Part shown: positions 33,303 through 45,177 of the stretch, piece after piece
Layout of the letters: each line of letters opens with the position of its first letter
Position numbering within the stretch: position 1 is the first letter of the stretch
Origin: Guyanagaster necrorhizus
Lineage: Eukaryota > Basidiomycota > Agaricomycetes > Agaricales > Physalacriaceae
Length of the DNA: 64,000 bases
Direction: 5' to 3'
NCBI RefSeq assembly: GCF_019112545.1
Contig: NW_025064955.1
Location: forward strand, 53,792-117,791
Made by a program: the position numbers and the translations under genes
Notes under the pieces: generated by a model
Told to the model about the DNA's origin: nothing
The model's database searches: none
Seen by the model: only the letters and a program-made list of their open reading frames with translations

Positions 33303-34982
33303 TGGCTGGCCCCGTCTTTTACCTCCTCGACCTTGGTTTCCTTTCCAAGGTCCTCTTCTTCCTTTTGAAGCTCAGCGATCTGTGCCCGTATGTCTTCTCG
33401 GGTTCTTTTCTTCTTCGAGCAGTCCTTTGCCATGTGCCCCTTCTGTCTGCAATTGAAACATTTCCCTTCCTTCTTCATGCGATCGATGTCCATCGGCTTT
33501 CCGGTCCCCGTATAGGTTGTGCCGGTCCCGGTCTTCTGCGTGCCGTACGATGAAGTGGTGGCCGTTGAGGAGCCCGAAGTTTTTCCGGCAGTTTGCCCCG
33601 ACTTGTTCGGGGTTGGCGGGGCTGGCTTTTTGGAGTATTCCTGCAGCGTCGTCGCCTCCGCTTTCTGCCTTTGTCGCTCCTTGTACATCTCGATGATTCG
33701 TTCTTTCCATTTGTCGTATCCCACCAGCATCAGCATTTTGATGCCCATGGCTGAAATCATCGTGAGGTACGAGGAGGAGACCCCTCATTTGAGTGCCTCT
33801 ACCATTCTCCCATCGTTTGCGGTGTCTTCCCTGATCCCCGCAAGTTTGGCAAGTTGTTCCAGTTCATCGAAGTAATCTGTTGCCGCCTTATCTCCCATCT
33901 TGTACTCCTTGATCTTCTGCTTGTGCACTTCTTGGACCGCGGGATCAATGAATTTGTTGTTTAGCATCCGTTTGAAGACCGGCCACGAGGGATATCGGTA
34001 ATGCTCCCTAGTGGTGGATCGGAAGTTCGGGGAGATCAGAATCCACCATGTTTTGGCCTTATCTTCCAGGTACGAGGTAGCGAACGCGACTTTGTTCATG
34101 TCTGTCCCGATATACCCAATATAGACTTCGAAGTATTGTTCGCAGTCTACCAGGAATCGGTCGATGTCGTCCGAGGCCCCTTTGAAGGGGCGGGGTTTTC
34201 GAAGAAGATCAGGGTGACATTGTAGGACGTTAGCATTATGGGGAAGCGGACCCATTGGGTTGGGCCACCCGTCGAATGGTGGTTGCCTCCATTCTGAGGG
34301 AGGTCCAGGGAAGGAGTGCAGCGAGTTGTCGTTGGCGACCGGGCTTCCTTTTGGTTCGACCATGCGGATGATGACCCCATCGCGCACTGTGAATCTGAGG
34401 CGAACCGCTTTAGGATCATCCCGAACAGGATCCTTTCCACTTGATTCTGCCTGATCCGGGGGCGGTTGCCCTCCAAGGAGTCGGCTTCCGGTGCCAGTCC
34501 AGGGATTTTGAACCTTAGTGGGCCGCCATGCCGGCCGAGTTCTGGTTCGAATAAGTCAGGAGGCAGTGCTCCGGGTTGACGGACTAACATCGGCCCGGCT
34601 TTGGATTGAAGGGGCGATATAGACGGCTCGTTTTGGTGGTACGGGGGGGGTGCGCAGCATTGGTGCCGGTGTTCTTGGTTTGATGGTGGATTGATACGGG
34701 GGTATCGGCACGAGCGGGTCTTCCGGATGCCGCCGGCCATATTCCTTCCATGCATATTCTGTCGCGGCATACTGTAGAATTTTTTCTTTTTCAGTTTTTT
34801 CTGCGTACCGATATTCCAGTCCTAATGACATCGCTTGCCAGCGCGCGTCTTGCCATAAAAAGTCTCTCCCCTGTCTGTACAACTCTTGATATTCCTTGTT
34901 CCTTGCTCTTTCCATCTCCTCTCTTAACGCTTCTTCGTCGGTGTCTTCTCCTGCTCGTTCCATCTGTTGTTGATATAGGTCA
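33299..34982 (-). pseudogene. gag: gag of copy C
   Basis: Capsid-type domain (FKGASDDIDRFLVDCEQYF), zinc knuckle with a variant second half (CFNCRQKGHMAKDC) and a Lys/Glu-rich tail ending DGASQ at 33299-33301, where pol begins in the -1 frame. The frame is open upstream to 36067, overlapping ORF1, so the start is not resolved. Internal TGA codons near 33786 and 34556 break it. Confidence 0.85.
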
Positions 34983-36539
34983 TCACTGTCCATGTCCTCC
35001 TCGTCACCCTCGTCCCCGCTGTCCTCTTCCTCGAGGAGGGAACGGATGGGCTGGTCGTAGATGGACGGTACGACTGGACAAAGGGTCGTCAGTGACCCTT
35101 CCATTGACTTGGGTACTGGGCCCGGCGTCCTCTCAGCTGCTGACTCAGGCGATGGGAGGACTCCTGAGTCGGCTATAGCGCATCCCTCCGCACACTCGCG
35201 TCTCCTCCAGTTCTCGGCTATAGTGGCTGAAGTGTTGCTGGAACTCAGGATTAAGGAACTGTCAAGCAACTCTACTGCCCAAGAATCGCTGGAGAGCCCT
35301 GTCGGAGACGTGGGCATTGTCGGGTACTCGGAGCCCATAGGCTCCGAGAACGGAGTCGGCGTCCAAGGAGATGGTGTCAGTATGGGCGGGGTACTCGAGG
35401 TCGACAGGTCAGGGCCTCCCTGCCCTCCCTCGTCTGATGGCCTCGTTCCAGCTGACAACGCTGGCAGGTCCTGTCCATGGGTCGTCGTCTGAGTCAGGCT
35501 CAACGAAGGGAGTCCCTGCGTCACTGCGGAGTCCGTACCCACTGGGGGAGGCCGATCCCAGCCACTCAGCTTCCTCCCTTCTTCTCTGTGCTCTTTCTTG
35601 TCTGTCATACTCTGCAGCCTCGTATTGCTCTCGGGCCTCTTCTCATACGTAGTTGGGGAGCTCTTCCTGAGTTCACCTAGCCTCGTTTGCTCGGTTCTGA
35701 TCCTGCTGCCATACTGCTTCGTCGTAATTGAAGGGGGTCGCAAGATCCCAGTCTGGGAAAATTCAGTGTATGATTCTGTCCCGCGCAGCTCTTCCCCTTT
35801 TGCTGGCAGTCCCGACCTCTGGCTCGCTTCCCACATGGAGATGTTGGTAAGGATCTCCTGCTGCGGAAATGGCAATTTCTGCGTTTGCGTAGTCGGGGTG
35901 GATAGTCCTCCCGTGCGGGTTCTCGATCCCCAGCCTACTGATGGACCGGCTGGAGATGGAGTCGGGCTCGGTGGGGGTCTCGGGGGGGTTCTGGGGGGAG
36001 TCGGGGCTCTCGTGGGGTCTTGCAGCCATCCGAGCGGCATCAAGGGAGTCCCGAGCACGGTTTCCAATCCCTGAGGGAATTGGGGAGGCGGAATGCTCGG
36101 GGGAGTCTGCGGGAGTGACGTAGTTGGAGACCTCTGCGGGCTCCTGAGCGACGTTCATCGTCCATGGGTTCCGGAACCCTGTGAGAGCAGGGTGGTGGTT
36201 TCCGCTGCTTCGTCGAGGGGGGTGTTGGAGTCCTTCTTCCTCGTGAAGGCTCCCCGAATCCGAGTCGTTATTCCCGGTTTCTGGTACGGGTCCCCCTTGT
36301 GGGAAGAAGGACGTTCTGATGGAGGAGGGGATGTCATGGAAGGGTAGGTCAGGGGTTACGTTGTGTAGGATGTGTTGAATATGCTGGAATGCCTGATAGT
36401 GCCTGACTATCTAAGCTGCTACTGATTGTCGTCCTCGGCAAAGGGTGATGATGGCTAGAAGTCCAAGTAAAGTTCTGATGATGGAAGCGATAAGCTCGAA
36501 GAAGTTGTGATTCAGGTCCATGGTTGTTACTGGAGGCAT
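34983..36539 (-). pseudogene. ORF1 of copy C
   Basis: 519 codons from ATG at 36539 to the stop at 34983-34985. The N-terminal segment IASIIRTLLGLLAIITL matches the hydrophobic block of copy A, and HPDYANAEIAISAAGDPYQ matches its middle. Stops interrupt it (for example after the QSVAA motif and near 35763). Its length is within one codon of copy A. Confidence 0.68.
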
Positions 36540-36581
36540 TCGGTTTCTCAGCACAATTGGGCTTGAGAAAGGGAATGAGGA

Positions 36582-36594
36582 AGCTTCGAGCTAA
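36582..36594 (-). promoter_or_regulatory. Self-complementary primer-binding site of copy C
   Basis: The minus strand TTAGCTCGAAGCT lies one base inside the 5' LTR and is the exact complement of LTR bases 36745-36757. Same design as copy A. Confidence 0.7.
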
Positions 36595-36595
36595 T

Positions 36596-37050
36596 TGTTA
36601 GGCCCAGGTGTCACGTGGACAGATACACGTGATAAGCAGGTGTTCCTTCGCACTTCGAGGAATCACCTGAGTTCACTGTTGTATATCCGTGTGATGTAAC
36701 ACAAGGTCAGATATAGACTTGAGGTAGAATGGTATGTATAAACTTTAGCTCGAAGCTGGGGGTTACCAGCGAGAGCTGTCTTACTTAAATACTACTGGAT
36801 AGTGTCTAAATATATACGACTACTTATTGTGCATTGTCGCATCCTTTGTGCCCATTGTCCTAGGGCATCGTTATCGTATATAAAAGGTTCGTTGTGCGTT
36901 GTCAAGCGTTGTCTCCTCGTCGGAAGACAATGGTGGATTTGGCTAGTTGTGCTGACTAAGCCTTTTCCCATGATCCTAGACGCTTGTCTTTAGTGCCGTG
37001 ACTCAGCACAGATAGGGGTTAAAGAGGAAAATAATGGAAAAATCGTAACA
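36596..37050 (-). repeat. 5' LTR of copy C
   Basis: 455 bp with TGTTA...TAACA ends, followed by target copy GTGTT. The TATTTAAG box lies about 30 nt upstream of the self-primer motif, as in copy A. Confidence 0.96.
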
Positions 37051-37055
37051 GTGTT

Positions 37056-37690
37056 GAAGGAATTATACAGAAGTAAACTGAAAGCTCACTCACAAAACTG
37101 AAGTTTAGATTTCTGAAGTTGTTAAAACTGGACTCTTATAAGTGTCTATTTGTTTTTACTATAGAAGTTCAGACTTATCACTAGTTCAGAAACTAACCAC
37201 TGCCAGAATAGAGGTTCAGATGATCAAGTCAATGCACTCTCTAAAGAGCAGAATATAATAGCAGACCTTAAGCAAGCCAATATCATTGCAAAGGTTGAGA
37301 CAGACCAAAAAGAAAGAGCAAAAGGTCTATCTGATGCTGATAAGCTTCTCACAATTTGATGGTTGATTACTGAGAAGAATTGAGAAGACTAGTGAATCAA
37401 GCAGAACACCTATTAGATTATAATCAGTACAACACATTCATACTATATGTAGCTATATTCACACATATAAAAAGATCTCACAAGATGTTTTAGAGAGTTA
37501 TGCAAATCCAGATATGCAATTATATGCTTAATAAAGTCTGAAACAAGTACAAGGCCTGCAAAGAGTAGGAGGACCACACTGGAGAAGATGGTACAAATGA
37601 AGATCATGATGTTAGTGATAATAATGATGGATAAATTGATGAGAAGCCAAAGGCTAAGCAAAAAAAGAGGAGTGCTTCACCCACAATGTC
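37056..37690 (+). other. Relic coding sequence right of copy C
   Basis: 37056-37190 is diverged but alignable to 28370-28480. Plus-strand 37200-37360 has a short hydrophilic frame (DDQVNALSKEQNIIADLKQA) that looks like a helical protein fragment. No domain was recognised. It may belong to the same old transposon as the Harbinger relic next to it. Confidence 0.35.
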
Positions 37691-37699
37691 TATCAAATT

Positions 37700-38950
37700 A
37701 TTGTCCTCCTTGCTTTTGAATCCTCTGATAGTCTCAGGATCATCACCATATTTTTCCAATATATTATGTATAATAAGAGACTCAATAAGCCTACAGTGGT
37801 TCTGCAGCTTCTGACTAAGAGAACAGTAAAGAATTGGGATTCACCATTTCAATCAGCTGAAAGTATGCTCCACAAACATGTATAAGGAAGAAAGTCACTT
37901 ATTCCACTGTTTTTGGTCTGCAGCTTGAGCTAAGTCATAGTTTGTGAACAGTCATATGAAGAACTGAGTGAGCAGATAGTCTGCCCAGCCAAACTCAGTA
38001 AATAGTGTATCTGTAATGTGAATACCCATCCTTCACAATGAGAATATACTTATGCTGCTGAAAATAATCATCATAATGCTGCCAAAGATGGGAATTGCAA
38101 AAGATCCAGTGATCTTGTACTGAGCCAGACCATCCAAAGTCATACAATGTAAAGATAGTGTGATAGTCAATAGTTGCTTGTATGATGAGCTGACAAGAAG
38201 TTAGAAAAAAGACAGAAAATGTAAGAATATGATTATGCACTGTATAGAACTCCTTGTGACACCAATATGCATATTCATTCTTTGTTGGATGATCCATTAG
38301 ATGAATATAGCTCCTGTCCCCAGAGCTCAGACAGTCAGAGAAGTCCTAAGCCTCTATCCTATCTGATAGAAATTCTCTGTGTAATGCTTCAGGTTATGCT
38401 AAGTGATACTTCTGTATGCATCAAAAAGCTTGAGAGACATAATGCATGCAAATGCTCCCCTTGGATATCAAAAGAATGCTCACATTCTTGACTGTTGACT
38501 CTGAGTCATGCTATATCAAAAATGTTGCAAATTGGTACTTCAGAGAGAGCTGATGATATATACCAGTACTTAAAAAGACAGGATCATTCCAGATGAGATC
38601 ATACAGGTGCTCAAAGGCATTATGGTCCATTCTGAAGCAGATTATAGCATTGAGAGAATGGAAAACATCACAAGACACATCTTAACCATGTCTTGAACTA
38701 TATATCAGAGAAATGAACCAAAATATCATAGAAGTCCTTAGATTTAGCTCATTCCTAGAGTCCTTTCAGCCCATATTTATCACAATGCTGCGCACAGGCT
38801 TCACCCATGGCTAGTTGGGCTATAGCTAGAGCAACCAGTTCCTCAGTTTCATCCTCAGTATCAGAGAGCAGCAGAATTTCCAGTGACTGAAGATCATGTA
38901 CATAGGCCATATCTGAGCCTGATGGAAGTGGCAGCAGTATCGCTGGGTCG
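37700..38950 (-). pseudogene. PIF/Harbinger-type transposase relic
   Basis: Minus-strand fragments match the DDE_Tnp_4 layout. ATIDYHTIFTLYDFGWSGSV carries the first Asp and the GxxGS-x-x-D pattern (SVQDHWIFCNSHL). YILIVKDGYS carries the second Asp. Near 37.8 kb VEHTFS followed by LIIHNILEKYGDDPETI matches the catalytic Glu and the terminal I/L-H-N motif. N-terminal fragments around 38.8 kb (EELVALAIAQLAMGEA) are consistent. Frame breaks and CG depletion make it dead. Terminal inverted repeats were not identified. Confidence 0.75.
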
Positions 38951-39398
38951 AGCCATCACAAGCCATGAGGGCTACAACTTGTCTGAACCTGGATTCTCGA
39001 TTTCGAAGACCTCAGTTCAAGCTCTGCTCAGATTGTGCTGAAGGGAATTGCCTTTACGGCCATCATGCCATCAAATAAACTAAAAGATAAACTGCGCCAT
39101 GAACTGCAATTTGAGAAGGGCTATAAGCCAAATTCCAAAGTATGTCCATTGTCCCTTGTATGACAAAATCATGTCTGATTACCTCTACCATTTGGTGATT
39201 CCACTTATACCGTTCCTTTATGTAATGAATAGCCCAAGTAAACCCCCGGTCGGGAAGCACAGAATCACAACTATCCTATAGCGTAACATGCATGATAATC
39301 GTCGCTCGCCATAAATTACATTCTACGGATCGATTTTTCATTTAATCAAATTCAGGGCATAAGAATACAACCAGCAAGTAAATTTACAAGTCATACAA
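38951..39398. other. Boundary between repeat block and gene space
   Basis: CG dinucleotides become normal from about 38.95 kb. No gene was seen. The sequence is the 3' flank of the F-box gene. Confidence 0.5.
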
Positions 39399-41132
39399 TT
39401 AGGCGAAACGATCCAGAATAGTCCAAACATTCAGCCAATTTGCAAGCTCATTAGATGCATCTTCTTCATCAAAAAAGTCTGCTTTATTCAATGAGAAGAT
39501 CACTCCCAATCCAGCTTCTTTCAGTTTATATATCTGCAACAACCGCCTCTTCCAGTCAGAATTATCCGGAAAGTGGTAGGTCCTCAAAGCTTCGGTGTCT
39601 GGAACCGACAAGACCAGCGATTTCAGTCCACATTTGTGTCTGGATATGGCCATACCATATAGGGAATCATCTTCGAATAATGATCTTGCTGTAAAGCAGA
39701 TATGCAGGGACAATCGCTGAAGACATGGAACGAAAGAGGGCTCTGCCAATATTTGCACTATTTCAGTTGACGTTTCCTCGTTTACGGCAATGACGAGATC
39801 TGTGAGAGACGTAAACGTCCCCATGGCGATGTCATTGAAAACTGGTAAAGCAAGAGGCCTGTACACGGCGAAGAATCGAAGACGAGGTTTGGAGCGCTTC
39901 AGCAATTCGGAGATCATTCCAAGTTCATGTACAGTATGAATGAGTCCTGAATGCAGTTTTTTATGACAAGCAAAAAGAGTCAGATCCTCCAGTGCTGGAA
40001 AGGCACAATACTTCAGATCTGGGGGAATATCGTATCCCAGTGAAAGCTGTCGGATATTTGGATGTGTTATTTCCGGTAGTGGTCCCGAAAATTTGCCCAT
40101 GTCCGAAGGACCCTCATAGGCCCTTTGGAAGGTGAACGATTCCAGTTCCGTCCCTTGCGCAATACAACCATAGAACAGGGATTTTTCAGAAGTCCGGCAT
40201 CGCTCAGGTTTGAAATCGATGGTCGTTAGTTGATGAAGAGGAAGCGATAATTCGGCAAAGATGTTGCCAGCTATTTTAACGGAGCGTAGTAAAGGAACGG
40301 AGCGGAAAATCCGGGAAAGCGCCGCATGAAAATAATTTCGTGGATGAGAGTTGTACAGGTTCAAATCCAAGCTTTCTAGCATTGGGAGGCGTCCCGAGAT
40401 GTTCGAAAGGCCAAAGATGCTTGCCGAATCATAGACACGGAGAGAAAGGGATTTCCATCGTTGAGATGTAGGAGCGATGTAATTTATCATTAACGCCCAT
40501 GCCTCTGGGGAGGTGCCCACGACCCGAATTGACATCCTGAGGGGACAATTTCTCGACAGAGAGAAGGCGGTGCGGAGGAGGAGACGATTCTTCGAGTTGT
40601 ATGATTCACTCGTCTCCCCCAAGTATTTAGTTAAATTGATGTTCACCTTAGACCAAAGGGATGGCGACGACAGGACAAGGACCCTCCACGTGTAGCATAC
40701 GCTACGAAGGATGAACGGAGGCGATGAGATGCAGATCTCACTATCTTCAGCTGCCAAATTGAATATGTGCAGCAGGACATCAGGTAGTACGCGTCGGATA
40801 GGGGATAATAGGGATTTCTTATGAGAGAGATCTGTCACGGTATGATCGTACTTCTCTTGAATACGTTGTAGAGAAGATTGGATCGAAGCGATTTCGTTTT
40901 GACAAGATTGCACTTCGATATCCAGACATGCGACTTGGGTATGGATGGAACTGATGGTGGTGGAGTCCAGGTCCAGAGACGAGAAGCCTCCACGAAGGAG
41001 TGGAAGGAGGTCCCCGTCGGTGATATGGCGCGCCAGCTCAAGGCCAGAAGAAGAGGAAGATTTTTTCTAATAGCAAGTTAGAGGAGGTACGTCGGCTTGA
41101 ATGCGTCCGATACATACCTCGGCTCTAGTCAT
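39399..41132 (-). CDS. F-box protein with leucine-rich C-terminal region
   Basis: Likely substrate adaptor of an SCF ubiquitin ligase. Two exons: a 15-nt first exon (41118-41132, ATG at 41132) and the main exon 39399-41066. They are joined by a 51-nt intron with donor GTATGT, branch CTAAC and acceptor TATTAG, giving 560 residues. The main exon alone has no upstream ATG, which is why the short first exon is chosen. A predicted coiled coil at about residues 35-85 precedes an F-box at about 92-146 (LLSPIRRVLPDVLLHIF, then RSVCYTWRVLVLSSPSLWS). This is the common basidiomycete arrangement. Leu-rich repeats such as LESLDLNLYNS and LEDLTLFACHK follow. The substrate cannot be predicted. The frame is intact. 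Confidence 0.88.
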
Positions 41133-43362
41133 GTTCCTTGTGAACGTTTTGTTTACCCTCGATAACGGCTAGGAATAGTCTGTCAGTTAAGGAATCAGGC
41201 GAGTTGAGAATGATGTTGGAAACGAGGTAAGATATGCCTACCCGAGAGACGACCAGGGTTTCAGTAGAAGATGGCGATGGTACCAAGGTACGAAGTTCGC
41301 CGGTACCTTGGCCTAAATACTTTGCAAGTGAGATGTCTCATTTCCTGGTCTTTCATATGATATATGCAAAAGACAACCTAGATCAAAGAATCTCAGTCGA
41401 AACATGGAACATGATCGGTGAATTCACAGACCCAAACGAATTAGTACCGTATTCAAAACGAGAAAGTAAATCAAAGTCATCCTGCTAGAGACGCCAGACT
41501 CCACATTAAACGGTGTCCCTAATCTGTAATATGCTCTTAACCTGAAAGCAAAGTAGAACAGTCAAAAGCTGCATGCGTGAAGAAAATGTGAATGCATAAA
41601 CCTATCACCACTCCGAGCTCGTGCAGAAATGTTATCAGCATCGAATTATCTTCGCGGCTTATCTGCATTGACTATATAAGCGTGTATAAGCCAATGATTA
41701 GATATCGCATGACGACGGCATTCACATTGCATAGGTCATGATATTCTTGGTTAAGAGCCTCGAGGATGGCCGTAGACACCGTCACGGGCTTAATATCGCC
41801 GTCGTCGAGACAAACCAAAGTTCTATACCATCGCTCTGACGTCCCCGACACCACCTGCCACACGGTGAGACATAGCATCATCGATGGAGTGTATGCTATC
41901 CATATTAACTCTTCGCCTGCATCATACATTGGGTACGACTTACTAGTTCTTGGATAGTGGGTATGAGCATGGACGGCGGCATGGTACTGGATAACTCTCG
42001 ATATTGAGGATATGACTCAGAAGGGACTGCTATGGAGGGGCTCTAAATTACGATGATCGGATCGTTTTAGGAGGATTCTGAAAAGACGGCACCGAGACCT
42101 TTTTCTTCATGAAACATGCTGAAGTAACACTACTATGGTGCATGACTCCAAGGAACAGAGACCTTTTGGGCTAAAAAAAATATTCCTGAACCCGCTATAT
42201 GACACTTCGATTTGGCTCGCAAGTAGGCAGTATTGTGATAGCGATGGTGGGAGATCAACAAGGATGCCGGCGGCTAGACCCTAAACTTCTTCTACCTCCT
42301 CTCATCATCACAGTCTCGGACATTAACCTGGGCTGGCGTTGACGATAACGACAAAATCAAGGCGACGCCACCGAATAGAGCACTAAGACATCCAGCAGCG
42401 TCTTCAAAAATGAAATTTACCTGTTTCTTGATGCGGTCCATCCCTTGTACTAGTCACACTGAAACTCAGACACGCATATATGCCAGTGAAACTCGATTCA
42501 GACCATCATTATACCAGACAATGAAAATGGCGGACACAATGGAAAATTCTCTGGCCGTCAAATAGTCGACATTGCCCTTGCCGGTACGTCTTTATTTATT
42601 TTACAGCCGACGAGGTGGTTTTCTGACCCTCGTCATCAGCTTTCCTGGGATTATTCGTCTTAGTGTGCATGTGCGACTACTGTTACACATAGTGCAGGCT
42701 TCGCCAAGCGGATGCAAGTCTGCCCGATCCTAAGCTGGATGCAGTAACGCCTTTAACCTTGGAGACCGGAATTAGAGGTAGTCACGCCAGTGAACATACA
42801 GATAATAAAGACAATGCAGATACAGTTGGGAAGGATAGGTGAGTGGGAGTATTTAGAGGATGATCGAGAACCTCCGTTGACAGAGGTGGTGTTTCGCGTG
42901 GCAATTTGTGCGGGCGGTAGGCAAGGAGAAGCGGGACCTGACCACAATATGTTAGTCTGACGACTTGTGCGTGGAGTCCTATTTTTAGCCTTCTGACCCG
43001 GTGCGGGCACTATCACAGCTCTGAGAGGAATGGGAACTAAGAAACAATGCTATGCCGCTCTCAGCCAGCACTCTTCTTCGCCCTTATCTTCTATTCCGGT
43101 TCTTCTGGACCTCCGCCACCTCAACTCCCAGCGTCGTAAATCCACAACCTTCGTAGCCATTTTCCACAATCTTCGAGCAAAATACGAGTTCATAAAGAGT
43201 GCTAAGTCCAGCGATGGGGAGGCAATAGGTAAAGATAGCGGTCACAAAGGGAGGGTGCTTGATCTACGTAGCCGATCTCATATCGCTTCCGACACGACTC
43301 TTCTTCTGTACCACCACATTTTTGTCTTGATTCTCATTTCGGTCTTTCACTCACTCTTCATT
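41133..43362. other. No confident gene
   Basis: Normal CG content. Short frames occur on both strands. The minus strand at 41929-41672 (LIWIAYTPSMMLCLTVWQ) and around 42.4 kb looks somewhat coding and may hold exons of an unrecognised gene, but no start, splice chain or domain could be established. A 9-bp inverted repeat CCAAGGTAC...GTACCTTGG lies at 41283-41311. Confidence 0.4.
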
Positions 43363-43675
43363 ATGTTTCAAATCAGCTGCGTATGTTATTCATACCTGTT
43401 TATATTTTCATTGCAAGCATCCCTTGCTAATCCCATCAATCATTCGTAGCTTCAAATCTTGCCAGAGGATGAGAAAAATCGGAAGAAAGGCATGAAAGAG
43501 ATCGTTCGCATTCTGATCCAGTGTCTCGAGGCAGCAAAAGGACGCAGAAATGAGATCAACCAGGTATGTGGATCATATAAATCCTTCAATCTGGCGTCAA
43601 CTGCGGACCTTAATATAGCCCTCGACAAGTTCCAATGATCGAGCCGGAGAACAATGGCAGGATGTAAAGACATGA
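43363..43675 (+). CDS. Possible small spliced gene, 62 residues
   Basis: Three exons fit together without stops: 43363-43380, 43450-43563 and 43619-43675. The introns start GTATGT in both cases and end CGTAG and ATATAG. The first has a CTAAT branch-like site. The product is short and charged (LPEDEKNRKKGMKEIVRILI in the middle, then a hydrophilic tail). No signal peptide, CaaX end or known domain was seen. The phase is consistent at both junctions. The short length and lack of homologues in memory keep confidence low. Confidence 0.4.
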
Positions 43676-44584
43676 CTAACAAATGGATTGTGGTCCATAC
43701 AATAGTTTTGTTTCAAAGGAGGCACACAGAATTTAATTGGATAGAAACCCATGAGACTCGGAGGGCAATAATAAGAGTAAATAACGATAAAAATGATATA
43801 CATCAAAGGGGATTAAAAACAGTAGGCAGAAGAGGATCTAGGAGGGGCGGGTATCACTTCAGAACAGCAATATAGAATCAGTGAAACATGTATCGAGTGT
43901 TATATCAGCGCGAAGGCCATATTTCTAGCATCTTAGACGTTAACCTCTACTTTTTCTTCGTAGCTTTGGAATGTGCTATCTCTCTTCATCAAACCCAATT
44001 TAAAGAACAGGTCATCGTCTTTGCTGTCATTGAGTACGAAACACTGCTCCGCTCGATCTGCCTTCACGAACCCTTCGTCCTTCAAAGGTGCGAGTTTATC
44101 CCTAGGAGGTAACCATACAGTCTGGAACGTCACGATCGATCTTCTTCGAAAATGGATCATTGGTTGCAAAACGTGGTGAGGATCGAGAGCGAAAGGGGTG
44201 GACAACGCCATTATATTGCGTTGGGAAAGAAGACGCGCTCTATGGCTGAGCATGCGTTCGCTAGACAAGTTGCTAGCGCACGTTCACTGACCACCATCGA
44301 ATGACTTGACTCACTGATCGTTGATGACATCGAGCACGTCCCCGCTCGTTTAGGGAGAAGGAACCTCTCGCCAAGCACATGCCTTTTCCTTTTTCTTCCT
44401 CGATATACACATGATAAGGACCCGATGAGAGATTTGAAATGAGGAACCACTTCACGTCAACGTTCATCCCCGGCTTCTGCCTCTATATGGACTGGAGTTC
44501 TTTAATGGAAGAGCATATTACGACGGAACTGAGTAGCATCTTTCGTCCGTACCTTGCATCAATACAGTCCCATTCTTTTCTATG
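43676..44584. other. Unresolved region with possible minus-strand exons
   Basis: A minus-strand frame from ATG at 44467 (MNVDVKWFLISNLSSGPYHV) runs to a GTGAGT donor near 44303. A second frame at 44268-43933 looks coding. A compatible splice could not be found, so no gene model is given. Confidence 0.3.
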
Positions 44585-45177
44585 TCATCTTATTCCACCA
44601 GTAGATGCTGATCCTTGAAGGTTCTGATATAGTAAGGGTTTGTGATGCAAAGAAAACCACATGTTGGAAGAACGCGTCAGCAAGGATGCACCGTATTTAA
44701 AACTATGTTCAAATAGAGCATCCGTGATATATTCGCGCACATCGCGATGAAGAGAAGGAAAGAGAGCTGCATAGGCGAAATAATCTATCGGAAGACTATA
44801 AACTGAACTTCGATCTATGAACCTTTAAAATGAAGCCTTGCCTTACCCTCTCGCCCTACACCAATAAGAATACTTCCAGCCACCAACACTGGCATTCTAC
44901 CTCCGACTTAGTCTTCTAGGCGGACTTATAGACCGCAAATCACATTGCTCTGTATACTCACCTCTCGTCTTTTATTGAACCTTTAAACTCTTTCCCGGGC
45001 TCTGTATGGCCTAGGCTTGGCACTATAACCACTTCTCTGAGTTTCTCTGCGATGTCCCGGCTTGCCTCAACTCTCCCTTGGACCATAGCGATTTCCCATT
45101 TGAGGGTGCCACCAAAAATGCGAAGACTAATGGTAATGAACACAGCATCATCAAGAACGTTTTCTAGACTCTTACTT
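44585..45177 (-). CDS. 3' end of an unidentified multi-exon gene
   Basis: Three exons join in frame on the minus strand: about 45177-44962 (start of exon not resolved), 44896-44847 and 44784-44585, with stop TGA at 44585-44587. The introns are 65 and 62 nt with donors GTGAGT and GTAAGG and acceptors GGTAG and GATAG. The encoded parts include FITISLRIFGGTLKWEIAMV, MPVLVAGSILIGVGRE and DYFAYAALFPSLHRDVREYI. No family was recognised. Upstream exons are missing from this model; a further short intron just upstream of 45160 is possible. Confidence 0.5.

Larger units (their letters stand above)
28921..37050 (-). mobile_element. Ty3/gypsy chromovirus copy C, full length
   Basis: An 8130-bp element with 455-bp LTRs and target duplication GTGTT (28916-28920 and 37051-37055). 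It has the same gene order as copy A: ORF1, gag, pol, chromodomain. Frames are nearly collinear with copy A, and the breaks seen in pol are TGA codons. The LTRs differ at 15 positions, 14 in CpG context, so the insertion is probably recent and was mutated afterwards. Confidence 0.97.

Noticed and set aside
28916..37055. Segmental duplication linking the solo LTR at 23559 and copy C because both show GTGTT
   Set aside because: Flanking sequences beyond the 5 bp are unrelated, so these are independent insertions.
38920..39040. Possible tRNA-like sequence (AGTTCAAGCTC near a B-box position)
   Set aside because: No matching acceptor stem, D arm or A box could be folded.
41283..41311. Inverted repeat CCAAGGTAC...GTACCTTGG as a transposon end
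   Set aside because: Nine-bp arms only, no flanking duplication; the related motif at 50742 is a short match that could be chance.
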